A stretch of DNA of 64,000 nucleotides from Myxococcaceae bacterium JPH2 (GTDB lineage Bacteria; Myxococcota; Myxococcia; Myxococcales; Myxococcaceae): positions 893,577 to 957,576 of the forward strand of contig JAEMGR010000005.1 of NCBI GenBank assembly GCA_016458225.1, written 5' to 3'. The position numbers were made by a program, and so were the translations under genes. Under the pieces are notes generated by a model, which was not told where the DNA came from, searched no databases, and saw nothing but the letters and a program-made list of their open reading frames with translations. This document shows positions 44,976-53,643 of the stretch, in pieces. Every line of letters starts with the position of its first letter. Positions within the stretch are counted from its first letter, which is position 1.

Positions 44976-47900
44976 GGCGCCTCCCGGGCGACCCACTCGC
45001 CCCAGTTCTCGACGTCCTCGGACAGCCGCGTCCCACTCACCATCACTCGCGGATCCGTGAGGCTCAGCAGCTCCGCGGGCAATCGCGACAGCCGCAGCTT
45101 CCGCCCAAAGGCATCCGTGACCCGCTCGCCCCGCTGCTCACATGCGCCCAGGGCCTGCTCCCACAGCTTCGCCACATCCGAGGGCGCCAGAATCGTCCCC
45201 TCGGGCGCCGCCGCCTCCCACGCCCGCGCGCGGGAGCGCAGCTCCGCGAGCACCGCGAAGAAAGGCTCCGTCAGCTCGACGTCCGGGTCGAAGGAGGCCA
45301 TCGCGCGAGCGCTCACCGACCGCTCCAAATCCTCTCGCGCGGGGACCTGTTGCACGCGCATCAGCACCGCCGCCGCGGCGTTCTCACCGCGGATGCGCCC
45401 CATGGCCAGGGCCTGGCCGTCGAGCACGCCGAACGCCGGCGTGGACAGCGTGGGCGCGGGACGCAGCGAGTCCAAGGCATCCGGCCCGGGCAGCGGCGCG
45501 AGCTGCGCCAGCGAGCTGTCCACGCCGAACAACCCCACCGCCGCCGGGCCGTCACGCCCCTCCACGCGCGTGCGAACCTGGAGATGCGCCAGCGCTCCGG
45601 GGGCATAGGCGGTCCGGTCCGGCGACACCTCCACCGACATCCGCGCGCGAGGCGCCACGTAGACCCGAGCCGTCGCGCCCGCCCACTGCGTCCAGGCCCA
45701 ACCCTCGAAGTCCGTCGGCAGCCGGAACCGCGCCGAGCGCGTCGTCCGATCCACCTTCGACTCCAGCCGCGCCGCGCCCGCCTCGAGCACCAGCGCCTCC
45801 GGCAGTGTGCCGCGGAAGCCCGGACCGCGAAGCAGCTCCACCGTCACCTCGCCGCCCGCGCTCGCCAGCACCGGCGAGGCGCGCAGGCGCGCGTCCGGCA
45901 ACTGCGCCGGATGCAGCACGAGCTTCGTGTCTCCCACGCTCTTGCCCGCGACCCGCGCCTCCACCTTCAGCTGGTAGCCCAGCAGCGTGGTGGCCTGGGG
46001 CGCGCCCTCGCCTCCCGGTCCGTTCGCGGGATGCGCGGTGAGCCACGTCACGCCCAGCGCGTCCTCGCGCGAGTCCCCCTCGCCTTCGGTCGGAGGCGCC
46101 AACTGCAACCGTGCGAAGCGCGCCTGAAGGCACGGCACCGCCGCGGCGGACAGCGCGTCCTCCAGGCCCGAGCGCGGCGCCCAGCTCACCGCCACTTCGG
46201 GGCGCACCTTTCGCGTACGCCACGTCAGCGCGACGGGCACGGGTGCCTCGTGGTCCAGTCCGGGCGGCAAGCACGCGCGCGCGTCCAGCGCGGCCGTCCG
46301 CAGCGCGGCATCCATTCCCTCCGTGTCATCCTGCGTCCCCCGCGTCTCCGTCGTCAGCGAGGGCAGGCCCGGGTCGCTGACCGAGAACGTCAGGGACAAC
46401 AGCCGCTCGCGCGAGGTCGCGGCCAATGACCGCGTGCGCAGCGCGGCGCCCAAACAGGCCGCGAGCGGAGCCCCGGCGCCATCCGCCTCCACCAGGTCCA
46501 CCACCGCGCCGCCCGGGTTCACCCGCAGCCCCAAGGACACCTCGGCGCTGCCGTCCTCCTCGGACACGAAGCGCGCGCAGGGAATCAGCGCGGGCAGGCT
46601 CTTCTCCAGCGCGAGCTGGTCCTCGAGCGACACGGACTCATCCTCGGACAGCAGGTCCCGCGACGCGGAGAGATGGACCGCCGGTGGCCGAGGCGTGTGC
46701 CGCACCGGCATGGGCGGCACCACCACGTTGACGGCGGGCCCCGGGTCGAACTGGAAGGCCGCCACGCCGTCCGCGTCCGCCACCGCGTGCACGCCCTCGT
46801 CGCGCGGGTCCCACGCGCGCTTCACCGTCAACTCCGCGCCGGGCAACACCTGTCCATCCGCCGTCGTGGCGCGCAGGTAGACGCGATTGCTGAAGCCCTC
46901 CACCAGCCCGGACTCCAGCTCGGTCATCGCCGACACGGCGAGCGCATCCTCGGACAACAGCAGCGACACCTCGCCCCGCGCCGTGTCCCCCGCGGCATCC
47001 GTCGCCACCACGCTGGCCGTGAGCGTCGCCTTGCCCCGCAGGTCCATGGGCACGCGCGGCAGCGTCACCTGGAAGTGGCCCGCGGCATCCGTGCGCGCCT
47101 TCTTCGGCAGCCCGTCGTCGTGCCACTCCGTGGGCGGCGGCCATTCCCCTCCGAAGCGCCACGTCAGCGCCACCTCGGCGCCCGCCACCGGCGCGCCCGA
47201 GGCATACGCCACCTTGCCCTCCACCTCGGGCGGCTCCCCCGCGCGCCAGAAGGACCGAGGGCTGAGCGCCTCCACGTGGAAGCGCGGCAGGGTGAACGGC
47301 TCCACCTGGAAGTGCGCCTCGCCCGACGCGTCGCCGCTCGCCCACGCGACGGTCCACGTCCCCGCCGAAGCGCCCCGGTCCAGCGGGAACTCGCCCGCCA
47401 CCACGCCCCACGCGCCCGAAGGGACGCGCTCCTCCAGCACCACCTCGCCCGTCGGGTCCTTCAACGTCCACGTCCCGGGCCGGTTCTCCAGCGGAACCAA
47501 ATCCCGGGCCCGCAGCGCCACCGCGCGGAAGCGCACCGGGTTTCCTGGCTCGTACAAGGGCCGGTCCGTCAGCACCTGCACGCGCGCCGGGGCATAGAGC
47601 GCGAGCGGCGCCTCCACCGTGTCCTGGCCCAGCGGCGTGGTGAGCCGGGCGCGCAGCCGATAGTCCCCGTCCGGGACCTCGGGCAGCTTCACCCTGGCCA
47701 TGAGGTCGAACCGGGCGCCCCGCGTCCAGGAGGACCGCGGCACGGGAGGCAGCGGCGTCTCCTTGCCCGCGGCGTCCACCAGGAACAGCTCCGCGGAGCC
47801 CCGCCGCACGCGCGCGTTCAGCGCGTGGCCCCGAGCGTTCACGCCGTGGGCATCCGCCCAGACCACGACCTGCCCCTCGCCACCGCGAGACACGCCGAGC

Positions 47901-48073
47901 GCATTGAGGCCCACCGTCTGCCGGAGGCGACCCTCGGGGCATTGCCGCAGCCCCACGCCCCACCACAGCCACGTGGACAGACACAGCTGAGACCCGGCGA
48001 GGGCCAACACTCCGCCCACGAACAGCGCGCCGAGCCCTCCCACCAGCCATCGACGTCCGAGACGGACCCCCAT
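44972..48073 (-). CDS. Alpha-2-macroglobulin, N-terminal half polypeptide
   Basis: A 1033-residue protein with an N-terminal signal anchor (WLVGGLGALFVGGVLALAGS). MG domains follow, including the MG2 motif VQVLTDRPLYEPGNPVRFRA, and later the MG5/6 region (SVEVSPDRTAYAPGALAHLQ, VGLFGVDSSLAQLAP). Between about residues 500 and 700 lie two segments (LIPCARFVSEEDGSAEVSLG ... AACLGAALRTRSL, and ARACLPPGLDH ... VPCLQARFARL) that look like inserted AgmX/PglI C-terminal-type domains. The protein ends where bacterial macroglobulins normally enter the bait region, and the next gene supplies the rest. AGGAGGAG precedes the ATG at 48073. Bacterial macroglobulins are thought to trap or bind proteases in the periplasm. 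Confidence 0.9.
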   Translation of the reverse strand: MGVRLGRRWLVGGLGALFVGGVLALAGSQLCLSTWLWWGVGLRQCPEGRLRQTVGLNALGVSRGGEGQVVVWADAHGVNARGHALNARVRRGSAELFLVDAAGKETPLPPVPRSSWTRGARFDLMARVKLPEVPDGDYRLRARLTTPLGQDTVEAPLALYAPARVQVLTDRPLYEPGNPVRFRAVALRARDLVPLENRPGTWTLKDPTGEVVLEERVPSGAWGVVAGEFPLDRGASAGTWTVAWASGDASGEAHFQVEPFTLPRFHVEALSPRSFWRAGEPPEVEGKVAYASGAPVAGAEVALTWRFGGEWPPPTEWHDDGLPKKARTDAAGHFQVTLPRVPMDLRGKATLTASVVATDAAGDTARGEVSLLLSEDALAVSAMTELESGLVEGFSNRVYLRATTADGQVLPGAELTVKRAWDPRDEGVHAVADADGVAAFQFDPGPAVNVVVPPMPVRHTPRPPAVHLSASRDLLSEDESVSLEDQLALEKSLPALIPCARFVSEEDGSAEVSLGLRVNPGGAVVDLVEADGAGAPLAACLGAALRTRSLAATSRERLLSLTFSVSDPGLPSLTTETRGTQDDTEGMDAALRTAALDARACLPPGLDHEAPVPVALTWRTRKVRPEVAVSWAPRSGLEDALSAAAVPCLQARFARLQLAPPTEGEGDSREDALGVTWLTAHPANGPGGEGAPQATTLLGYQLKVEARVAGKSVGDTKLVLHPAQLPDARLRASPVLASAGGEVTVELLRGPGFRGTLPEALVLEAGAARLESKVDRTTRSARFRLPTDFEGWAWTQWAGATARVYVAPRARMSVEVSPDRTAYAPGALAHLQVRTRVEGRDGPAAVGLFGVDSSLAQLAPLPGPDALDSLRPAPTLSTPAFGVLDGQALAMGRIRGENAAAAVLMRVQQVPAREDLERSVSARAMASFDPDVELTEPFFAVLAELRSRARAWEAAAPEGTILAPSDVAKLWEQALGACEQRGERVTDAFGRKLRLSRLPAELLSLTDPRVMVSGTRLSEDVENWGEWVAREAP

Positions 48074-48227
48074 GTGCTCTCCTCCTCACACCGACTCTAT
48101 GTCAGGTCGGCGTGTGCTCAGCCGCGCCAACATCCTCTCGACACCACTCGGCCGCACTTCGGTCCGTCTGCCCTCGACAAAACCGCGGCCGCACTCTCTG
48201 GGCACCACAGCAGTCGAGGAGAAGCGC

Positions 48228-48878
48228 ATGTCCGTCAGAGAGAGCAGATCATCCGCCCACGCCGAGCGGAGCACGTCGCGGCGCCGCCTGGGGCGGTTCG
48301 TGTCCATGGGGCTGGCGATGGCCACCCTGATTCCTGGCATCGCCAGTGCGGGTGATGCCGCCGGGGACGCGATGCACACGTCGGGGCTCACCACGCTCGA
48401 CTCCCTGGCCACGGCCCCGATGCAGGCCACGGGCCCCGTGCTCGTGACGTGCCCCACGGGCAACCAGAACCAGGACTTCACGCCGCCCGTCGGCCTGCTC
48501 CCGCTGCCGGTGGTGCTCTCCGGCTCGGGCCAGTTCTCGTCCTGCACCGCGTCCGATGACGCCAACCTCAACTACGGCGACTTCACCGTGGATGGCGGCG
48601 GCACCGCGAGCTGCCTGTCCGCCAGCATGGCGTCCACCACCACCGTCACCTGGAACGACGGCACCACCAGCACCATCTCGTTCGGCGCGAGCATCGTCAC
48701 GCAGCCCATCGCGCAGCCCCTGGTCATCCTCGTCGGCAACGTCGTCGCGGGCCGCTATCAGGGAGCGCTCGCGCTGAAGTCGCTGGTCACCAACCCGCTG
48801 CCGCCGCTGCAGCAGTGCCTGACCGTCGGCGTGCCCCACACGAGTGGTCCCGCGGGCCTGACGCTCATCAAGCTCTGA
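48228..48878 (+). CDS. Secreted beta-rich protein, function unknown
   Basis: The 216-residue product has a long signal peptide (RRRLGRFVSMGLAMATLIPG ... ASAGD). The mature domain, of about 170 residues, is Ser/Thr/Gly-rich with four or five cysteines (VTCPTGNQNQ, SSCTASDDANLNYGDFTVDG when read through, TASCLSASM, QQCLTVGVP) and looks beta-sandwich-like. The same style (TGNQNQDFTPPV, SGSGQFSSC) recurs in secreted actinobacterial and myxobacterial proteins of unknown function. The ATG at 48228 follows GAGGAGAAG; the frame is open further upstream into the divergent promoter. A strong hairpin follows the stop. Confidence 0.82.
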   Translation: MSVRESRSSAHAERSTSRRRLGRFVSMGLAMATLIPGIASAGDAAGDAMHTSGLTTLDSLATAPMQATGPVLVTCPTGNQNQDFTPPVGLLPLPVVLSGSGQFSSCTASDDANLNYGDFTVDGGGTASCLSASMASTTTVTWNDGTTSTISFGASIVTQPIAQPLVILVGNVVAGRYQGALALKSLVTNPLPPLQQCLTVGVPHTSGPAGLTLIKL

Positions 48879-48910
48879 GCCCACGCTCCCCCATCCGGGA
48901 GAGGGTGACG

Positions 48911-48940
48911 CGGCGCGCCCGAGTCGGACGCGCCGTTCCC
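48911..48940 (+). terminator. Rho-independent-like terminator
   Basis: CGGCGCG (48911-48917) pairs with CGCGCCG (48929-48935) around an 11-base loop and is followed by TTCCCGTTTT. It lies just after the secreted-protein gene and before the start at 48982. Confidence 0.6.
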
Positions 48941-48981
48941 GTTTTCGCGCGGGGCCAGACGGTGGGCTAGGGTGGCGCGCC

Positions 48982-50163
48982 ATGTCCGCGTCGAAGAACC
49001 GCCCGCCCCCGGACGCGCTGCCACCTCAATTGGTCTCCGTGCTCGAAGGCTTGATGGACCGCGACTTCGCGGCCCGCCTGGAGCGCGTGCACCGCGCCGC
49101 GGCCGTCGCCATCGACCGGCTCGGCCACCTCAACATCGTCAAGTACGAGCCCACCTCCGTCGAGCCCGACGGCGCGGACCTGTCCCTCTGGGAGACCATG
49201 GCCCCCGCCATCCGCGACACCGTGGTGGACGTGAACCACCTGGTGAGCGCCATCCGGAAGGACTTCCCACCGCCCGCCCGCGCCACGGAGTCCCCCACGG
49301 GCTGGGCTCCACCGCCCGCCAGCTCCGACGAGCGGCTGGCGCAAGAGGTGGAGGCCGTGCTGCACACGAGCGCGGAGGGCCTCGCCCGGCGCGTGTCCGA
49401 GCTGGGCATCCAGATGCGCCGCCCGGAGGTCGTCAGCGACGGCTGGACGCTCATGACGGAGCTGGCCGAGTTCCGCGCCGACTTCCGCGCCCGCATCGGC
49501 GACCTCGTCTACGTCACCGCGGCGGCCTTCGAGGACGTGCGCCGCGAGGACGTGGTGCCCAGCTACCTCAACCAGGTGGCCTCGCGCGCGGCCCTGCGCG
49601 GCGCGGCGGCGGACCTGCGCCGCTCCCTGCTGGCGCGACTGGAGCGCGCGGCCAAGGCGGAGCCCCCCGCGCGTCCGGCCCTCGCGCGCAACGTGGAGGA
49701 GAGCCTCGCCGCCTTCGTCACCCTGCCCGCGTCGGTGTCGCTGCGCACGCCGTACAAGCGCCGCCTCGTGGAGGTGCGCGGTGCGTTGCGCGCGGCCGGT
49801 GGGCAGGCGGAGCTGGAGCCCCGCGCGCTGCCCGACGTGGTGGAGCCGTTCCTCGCCATGCTCGACGAGGCCGTGGAGGAGGTGACGCGCACCTGGCTCA
49901 CCGGGCACGACCGCGCCGTGTGGGCCGCGTGCGGTGGGCGATTGGAGCTGGCGCGGATGCATCTGGCGCTCGGCTCGCATGGCGCCGCGCGGGTGCTCGC
50001 CGAGGCGGTGGAGGCCGCGGGCGCCCTGTACGGTCGCGCGCAGCCCTTCGACCTCTTCCTGCGCAAGGCCCGCCTGGATGTCGCCGAGGGGCTCGACGAG
50101 ACCTCCGCGCGGGCCCTGCTGGAGTCGTTCGGCGAGAAGCTCGCCGGACTGCCCTTCAGCTAG
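48982..50163 (+). CDS. Helical protein of unknown function
   Basis: The 393-residue product is Ala/Arg/Glu-rich, predicted almost all helical, with no signal peptide or membrane span. Phrases such as LVSVLEGLMDRDFAARLERV, WETMAPAIRDTVVDVNHLV and DRAVWAACGGRLELARMHLA suggest a bundle of long helices and a possible C-terminal TPR-like segment. I do not recognise the family. It converges with a small hypothetical gene, the stops 1 bp apart. The ATG at 48982 is supported by GC-codon bias starting there. Confidence 0.8.
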   Translation: MSASKNRPPPDALPPQLVSVLEGLMDRDFAARLERVHRAAAVAIDRLGHLNIVKYEPTSVEPDGADLSLWETMAPAIRDTVVDVNHLVSAIRKDFPPPARATESPTGWAPPPASSDERLAQEVEAVLHTSAEGLARRVSELGIQMRRPEVVSDGWTLMTELAEFRADFRARIGDLVYVTAAAFEDVRREDVVPSYLNQVASRAALRGAAADLRRSLLARLERAAKAEPPARPALARNVEESLAAFVTLPASVSLRTPYKRRLVEVRGALRAAGGQAELEPRALPDVVEPFLAMLDEAVEEVTRTWLTGHDRAVWAACGGRLELARMHLALGSHGAARVLAEAVEAAGALYGRAQPFDLFLRKARLDVAEGLDETSARALLESFGEKLAGLPFS

Positions 50164-50164
50164 C

Positions 50165-50449
50165 TCACGGCTTGGCGGTCGTGGACTCGGGCAGCGCCGG
50201 GGCCGCGGGCTTCTCCGGCAGCACGCGCAGCTCGGAGAAGCGCTGCACCAGCGTCTCCGGGGTCATCTCCTCCTGCCACTGCTTCGGGTTGGTGTGCCAA
50301 CCGAAGTCGGCCGGGACCTTGCCGCCCCCCTGGCTGCTGTAGCCAATCATGTCCGGGAACTGCGTGGACCAGCGGCCCGCGGGGTCCGGCTCCTTGGTGA
50401 CGTTCTGCCGGTTGGGGCGGTGGAGGAAGGGCTTGAGGGTATTGCTCAT
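50165..50449 (-). CDS. Small hypothetical protein
   Basis: A 94-residue product starting MSNTLKPFLHRPNRQNVTKE. It is polar and proline-rich with a conserved-looking centre (STQFPDMIGYSSQGGGKVPA). No signal peptide, membrane helix or metal motif. The frame opens further upstream, but the sequence becomes low-complexity there, so the ATG at 50449 is preferred. Function unknown. Confidence 0.65.
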   Translation of the reverse strand: MSNTLKPFLHRPNRQNVTKEPDPAGRWSTQFPDMIGYSSQGGGKVPADFGWHTNPKQWQEEMTPETLVQRFSELRVLPEKPAAPALPESTTAKP

Positions 50450-50504
50450 GGGGCACAAGCCTCTCCGAATCCCGCCCGCATGGGTAGAGAGAAGCACGGC
50501 CCCC

Positions 50505-50735
50505 TCACCCGCGCTGCGAGCACCCCACCCGCCCCCCGCGTGGCCGCCCGCGTCGCGCCTGCTCGGGGAGCACGCGAGGCCCCATCGCGAACACCGCCGC
50601 GAAGTACCGCGCCTGCGGCTCGCTCGTGTAGCGGTACCGCCGCGCCGCGCCTCCCACCACCACCTCCACGCACCACCCACGTGAGTCCCGCCGGAGCGCC
50701 ACCCGCTCCACCCCGCCGCTCGCCACCCGTTCCAT
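50505..50735 (-). CDS. Small basic hypothetical protein
   Basis: A 76-residue frame from ATG 50735. The middle (GGAARRYRYTSEPQARYFAA) looks like a folded beta/alpha core and the tail is Arg-rich. The start site lacks a strong ribosome-binding sequence. It may be a real small protein upstream of the 94-residue gene on the same strand, but composition alone does not prove it. Confidence 0.45.
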   Translation of the reverse strand: MERVASGGVERVALRRDSRGWCVEVVVGGAARRYRYTSEPQARYFAAVFAMGPRVLPEQARRGRPRGGRVGCSQRG

Positions 50736-50937
50736 GGGCCGCGCTTTCTTGAAATCTCCGTGCCAGCGAAACCCCGTCCCGCCCGAGGGTTGCGCTGTTC
50801 GCCGTCCATCAGCGCGCCCTGGGTCCGTAAGGATTCCCGTCCCGCGCGCCTGCCTGCCCGCTCGCCACCAGGGCCCTGGCACGTGAGGGCAGGACACTCC
50901 TGCTTGTGCGCGCGGGTTCCTGCGTTACCTCAAGTGC

Positions 50938-51147
50938 ATGACTCAATTCGAGACCCCCAACGGCGAGCGCTTCGCCGACTTCGTCCTCCCTGACGGTTGC
51001 ATGATGTGTGGTGGCTCGGTGTCCATCCGGGCCACGCCGTCTGGCGCTCACGGCTACTGCGCGAAGTGCCACTGGCTGTCGCGGCCTCAGATGCGCGTGC
51101 GCCCCAACGGCGTCGAGCTGTCGTTCTCCACGACCATCCTCGCCTGA
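50938..51147 (+). CDS. Small CxxC-CxxC zinc-finger-like protein
   Basis: The 69-residue protein has two CxxC knuckles, CMMC and CAKC, 17 residues apart, suggesting one structural zinc ribbon in a cytoplasmic protein. The sequence around them (GDGC-free, with LPDGCMMCGGSVSIRATP and GYCAKCHWLSRPQM) is compact with no obvious extra domain. The ATG is at 50938. Its stop lies 3 bp from that of the opposing secreted-protein gene. Role unknown; such proteins often regulate or stabilise partners. Confidence 0.75.
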   Translation: MTQFETPNGERFADFVLPDGCMMCGGSVSIRATPSGAHGYCAKCHWLSRPQMRVRPNGVELSFSTTILA

Positions 51148-51150
51148 TAC

Positions 51151-51750
51151 TCAAGGCTGGGGCGGCAGCGTGACGTCGGAGAGCAGCAGGGCGAGCAGGA
51201 CCGCCGTCTCCGTCTCCCCGAGCGCGAGCTGTCCTGACGGCAGCTGCAGCCGCACCGGCACGGGCCCGCGTCCCAGGCTGGACGCCTCGCACGTGCGCCA
51301 GCCCTCGTAGCGATTGGCCGCGTGCGGCAGCGAGTAGTTGCAGCCGCCCACCCCGCCGGAGATGCCCACCGGCGACACACCAATGGATGTCTGCCAACCC
51401 GCGAAGGCGCCCTCCAGCGTCACGCCCGGATGCGCCGAGCGCGGCTGCACCGTGAGCCGCACGGGCGCCTCGCCCACGTGGCCCTCCACCGGGCCGTCGC
51501 CCCACCCCACGTTGACGCGCTTGCCGTGCAGGCTCCCCACGAGCCCCGCCTCCGTGCGGCGCAGCGAGAGGTCGCGGCCCTGAATGGCATCGCGCGTGAG
51601 CCGCAGCTCCGTGCTCTGGTCCCCCACCTCCAGCCGCAACACCAGGCCCGGCGACACAGACACCTGCGCGCGCGCGGCCGGAGCCAGCCCCAGCACGAGC
51701 AGCGCGGCGAGCGAGGCACGGCCCCGCCGAGTGGACCTGGGCTGCGACAC
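51151..51750 (-). CDS. Exported protein of unknown function
   Basis: A 199-residue product with a clean signal peptide (MSQPRSTRRGRASLAALLVL then GLAPAARA). The mature part is a single beta-rich domain: LRLEVGDQSTELRLTRDAIQ, RRTEAGLVGSLHGKRVNVGW, and two cysteines (GGCNYSLPHAANRYEGWRTC) that could pair. No family recognised. It converges with the small zinc-finger-like gene and is divergent from the MAPEG gene (104 bp between starts). Confidence 0.78.
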   Translation of the reverse strand: MSQPRSTRRGRASLAALLVLGLAPAARAQVSVSPGLVLRLEVGDQSTELRLTRDAIQGRDLSLRRTEAGLVGSLHGKRVNVGWGDGPVEGHVGEAPVRLTVQPRSAHPGVTLEGAFAGWQTSIGVSPVGISGGVGGCNYSLPHAANRYEGWRTCEASSLGRGPVPVRLQLPSGQLALGETETAVLLALLLSDVTLPPQP

Positions 51751-51854
51751 GGTGCACCTGCCTTTCCCCTCGCAACGTAGGAAGCCGGGTCCCCCCAGAC
51801 ACGTCGCGCCCGCCCGCCTGGCGACCGCCAGGTTCTGCTAAGTCCGAGCGCCCC

Positions 51855-52331
51855 ATGAACGACCTGCTCGCCCGACAGCTCCTCCCCGAGATGCTCCTCG
51901 CCACCCCGAACCTGAAGCTCTACGCGCTGTGTACCGTGGCGCTCTTGCTCAAGATGCAGGCGGTGGGCGTCGCCACCGGCGTCGTGCGCATGCGGCGGGG
52001 CGTGGTGACGAACGCGGAGGACGCGCAGCGCAAGCCCGGCGCCATCCAGGTGGCCACGAGCGAGCACCCCGATGTGGAGCGCGTGCAGCGCGCGCACCGC
52101 AACGACCTGGAGAACATCCCGCCCTTCCTGATGCTCAGCCTGCTCGCGGTGCTGATGGGCGCGGCGGAGGGCGTCACGGCCGCGTCGCTCGTCGTCTTCA
52201 CGCTGGCGCGCGTGGGGCACTCGGTGACGTACGTGAAGGGCATCCAGCCCTGGCGCTCGGTGAGCTACGGCGTGGGCCTGCTCGCCCAGCTGGTGGTGAT
52301 GGCGCTGGTGGTCCAGCGCGCAGTCTCCTGA
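51855..52331 (+). CDS. MAPEG family membrane protein (MGST1-like)
   Basis: The 158-residue membrane protein has four hydrophobic helices and the MAPEG signature VERVQRAHRNDLENIPPFLM between helices 1 and 2, as in microsomal glutathione S-transferase 1. MAPEG proteins conjugate glutathione to lipophilic compounds or reduce lipid peroxides; whether this organism makes glutathione cannot be told here. The start ATG 51855 is the first Met before helix 1. Confidence 0.92.
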   Translation: MNDLLARQLLPEMLLATPNLKLYALCTVALLLKMQAVGVATGVVRMRRGVVTNAEDAQRKPGAIQVATSEHPDVERVQRAHRNDLENIPPFLMLSLLAVLMGAAEGVTAASLVVFTLARVGHSVTYVKGIQPWRSVSYGVGLLAQLVVMALVVQRAVS

Positions 52332-52366
52332 GCCGAGCGAGACGGTGAGCCGCGCGCGGCGGCCCA

Positions 52367-53617
52367 TCACGGCGCGGCGGACTCGGGCGCGAGCGGCGGC
52401 ACCTCGGCCCGCGTGACGTACCAGGACACCAGGAGGCTGGCCGCGAGCAGCACCGCGCCCAGGAGGAACGGCGCGCCCGGCAGCCGCGGCGACGCGGCCG
52501 GACCAATGGCCCAGGAGAACACCTGGGTGAAGATGAGCGGCCCCACCATGCCCGAGACACCTCGGAGGCTGCTGAGCGCGCCCTGGAGCTGGCCCTGCGC
52601 GTTGGGGCCCACCTGCCGAGACATCAGGGCCTGCGCCGCCGCGCCCGCGATGCCCCAGATGGCGACCAGCGGAATGCCCACGAGGAACAGCATGCCCGTG
52701 GGCGCCAACCCGTAGACGACGTAACCCGCCACGGCCGACAAGAGGCCCACCAGCAACGCGCGCCGCTCACCCAACCACCGAACGCACCGGCCCACCATCA
52801 GCGCGGAGACGACCGTGGCGCAGACTCCGACGATGCAGAGCACCAGCCCCACCTGCTGCTCGCTCCAGCCGTAGCGGTAGTCCGTGTAGAGCACGAAGGT
52901 GCTGGCCAGGGCCTCCTGCGCGATGAAGAAGACGAACGTCGCCATGGCCATGCCGGACAGCGCGGGGAACGAGCGCAGCAGGCGCAGCGAGCCCAGCGGG
53001 TTGGCGCCGCGCCACGAGAACGCCGAGCGGCGCTCGGGGGGCAGCGACTCCGGGAGGATGAAGAAGCCGTACGCGGCGTTGGCGAGGCTCAGCAGCGCGG
53101 CCACCCAGAACGGCAGGCGCAGGTCGATTCCGCCCAGGAAGCCGCCCACCGCCGGGCCCACCACGAAGCCCAGGCCGAACGCCGCGCCCAACATGCCGAA
53201 GCGCGCGGCGCGCTGCTCGGGCGGCGTGACGTCCGCGACGTAGGCGCTCGCGGTGGGGTAGCTCGCGGCGGTGATGCCGGAGATGAGCCGGCCCACGAAC
53301 AGCCACCCCAGCGACGGCGCCAGCGCCATCACCACGTAGTCCAGCCCCAGCCCCAGGTTGGACAGCAGGATGACGGGACGCCGACCGAACCGGTCCGACA
53401 CCGCGCCGAGCACGGGAGAGAACACGAACTGCATCGCCGCCCACGCGAAGCCGAAGACACCGGCCACCTCCGCGGCCTTTCCGACGTCTCCCGCCTCGAA
53501 GCGCACCACCAGCTTGGGCAGCACGGGAATCATGATGCCCAGCGCGAGCAGGTCGAGCAGGACGGTGGTGAAGATGAATGCGAAGGCAGCGCGGCTGGGC
53601 GGACGGTCGGCGGGCAC
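52367..53617 (-). CDS. MFS transporter, TetA-like
   Basis: A 416-residue, 12-helix major facilitator. The loop 2-3 motif GAVSDRFGRRPV and the family feature SAYVADVTPPEQRAARFGML match the TetA/DHA1 drug-proton antiporters. The start is GTG at 53617. The AEC transporter gene ends 26 bp upstream on the same strand, so the two may be co-transcribed. Export of an antibiotic or metabolite is the usual role; substrate is not predictable. Confidence 0.92.
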   Translation of the reverse strand: MPADRPPSRAAFAFIFTTVLLDLLALGIMIPVLPKLVVRFEAGDVGKAAEVAGVFGFAWAAMQFVFSPVLGAVSDRFGRRPVILLSNLGLGLDYVVMALAPSLGWLFVGRLISGITAASYPTASAYVADVTPPEQRAARFGMLGAAFGLGFVVGPAVGGFLGGIDLRLPFWVAALLSLANAAYGFFILPESLPPERRSAFSWRGANPLGSLRLLRSFPALSGMAMATFVFFIAQEALASTFVLYTDYRYGWSEQQVGLVLCIVGVCATVVSALMVGRCVRWLGERRALLVGLLSAVAGYVVYGLAPTGMLFLVGIPLVAIWGIAGAAAQALMSRQVGPNAQGQLQGALSSLRGVSGMVGPLIFTQVFSWAIGPAASPRLPGAPFLLGAVLLAASLLVSWYVTRAEVPPLAPESAAP

Positions 53618-53643
53618 GGAGCGCGGACTTACTCCCCCCGGCC

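Noticed and set aside
48074..48130. Hairpin-like CACACCGAC/GTCGGCGTGTG upstream of the macroglobulin genes
   Set aside because: Needs a 2-base bulge and overlaps a leader; too weak to list as a site.
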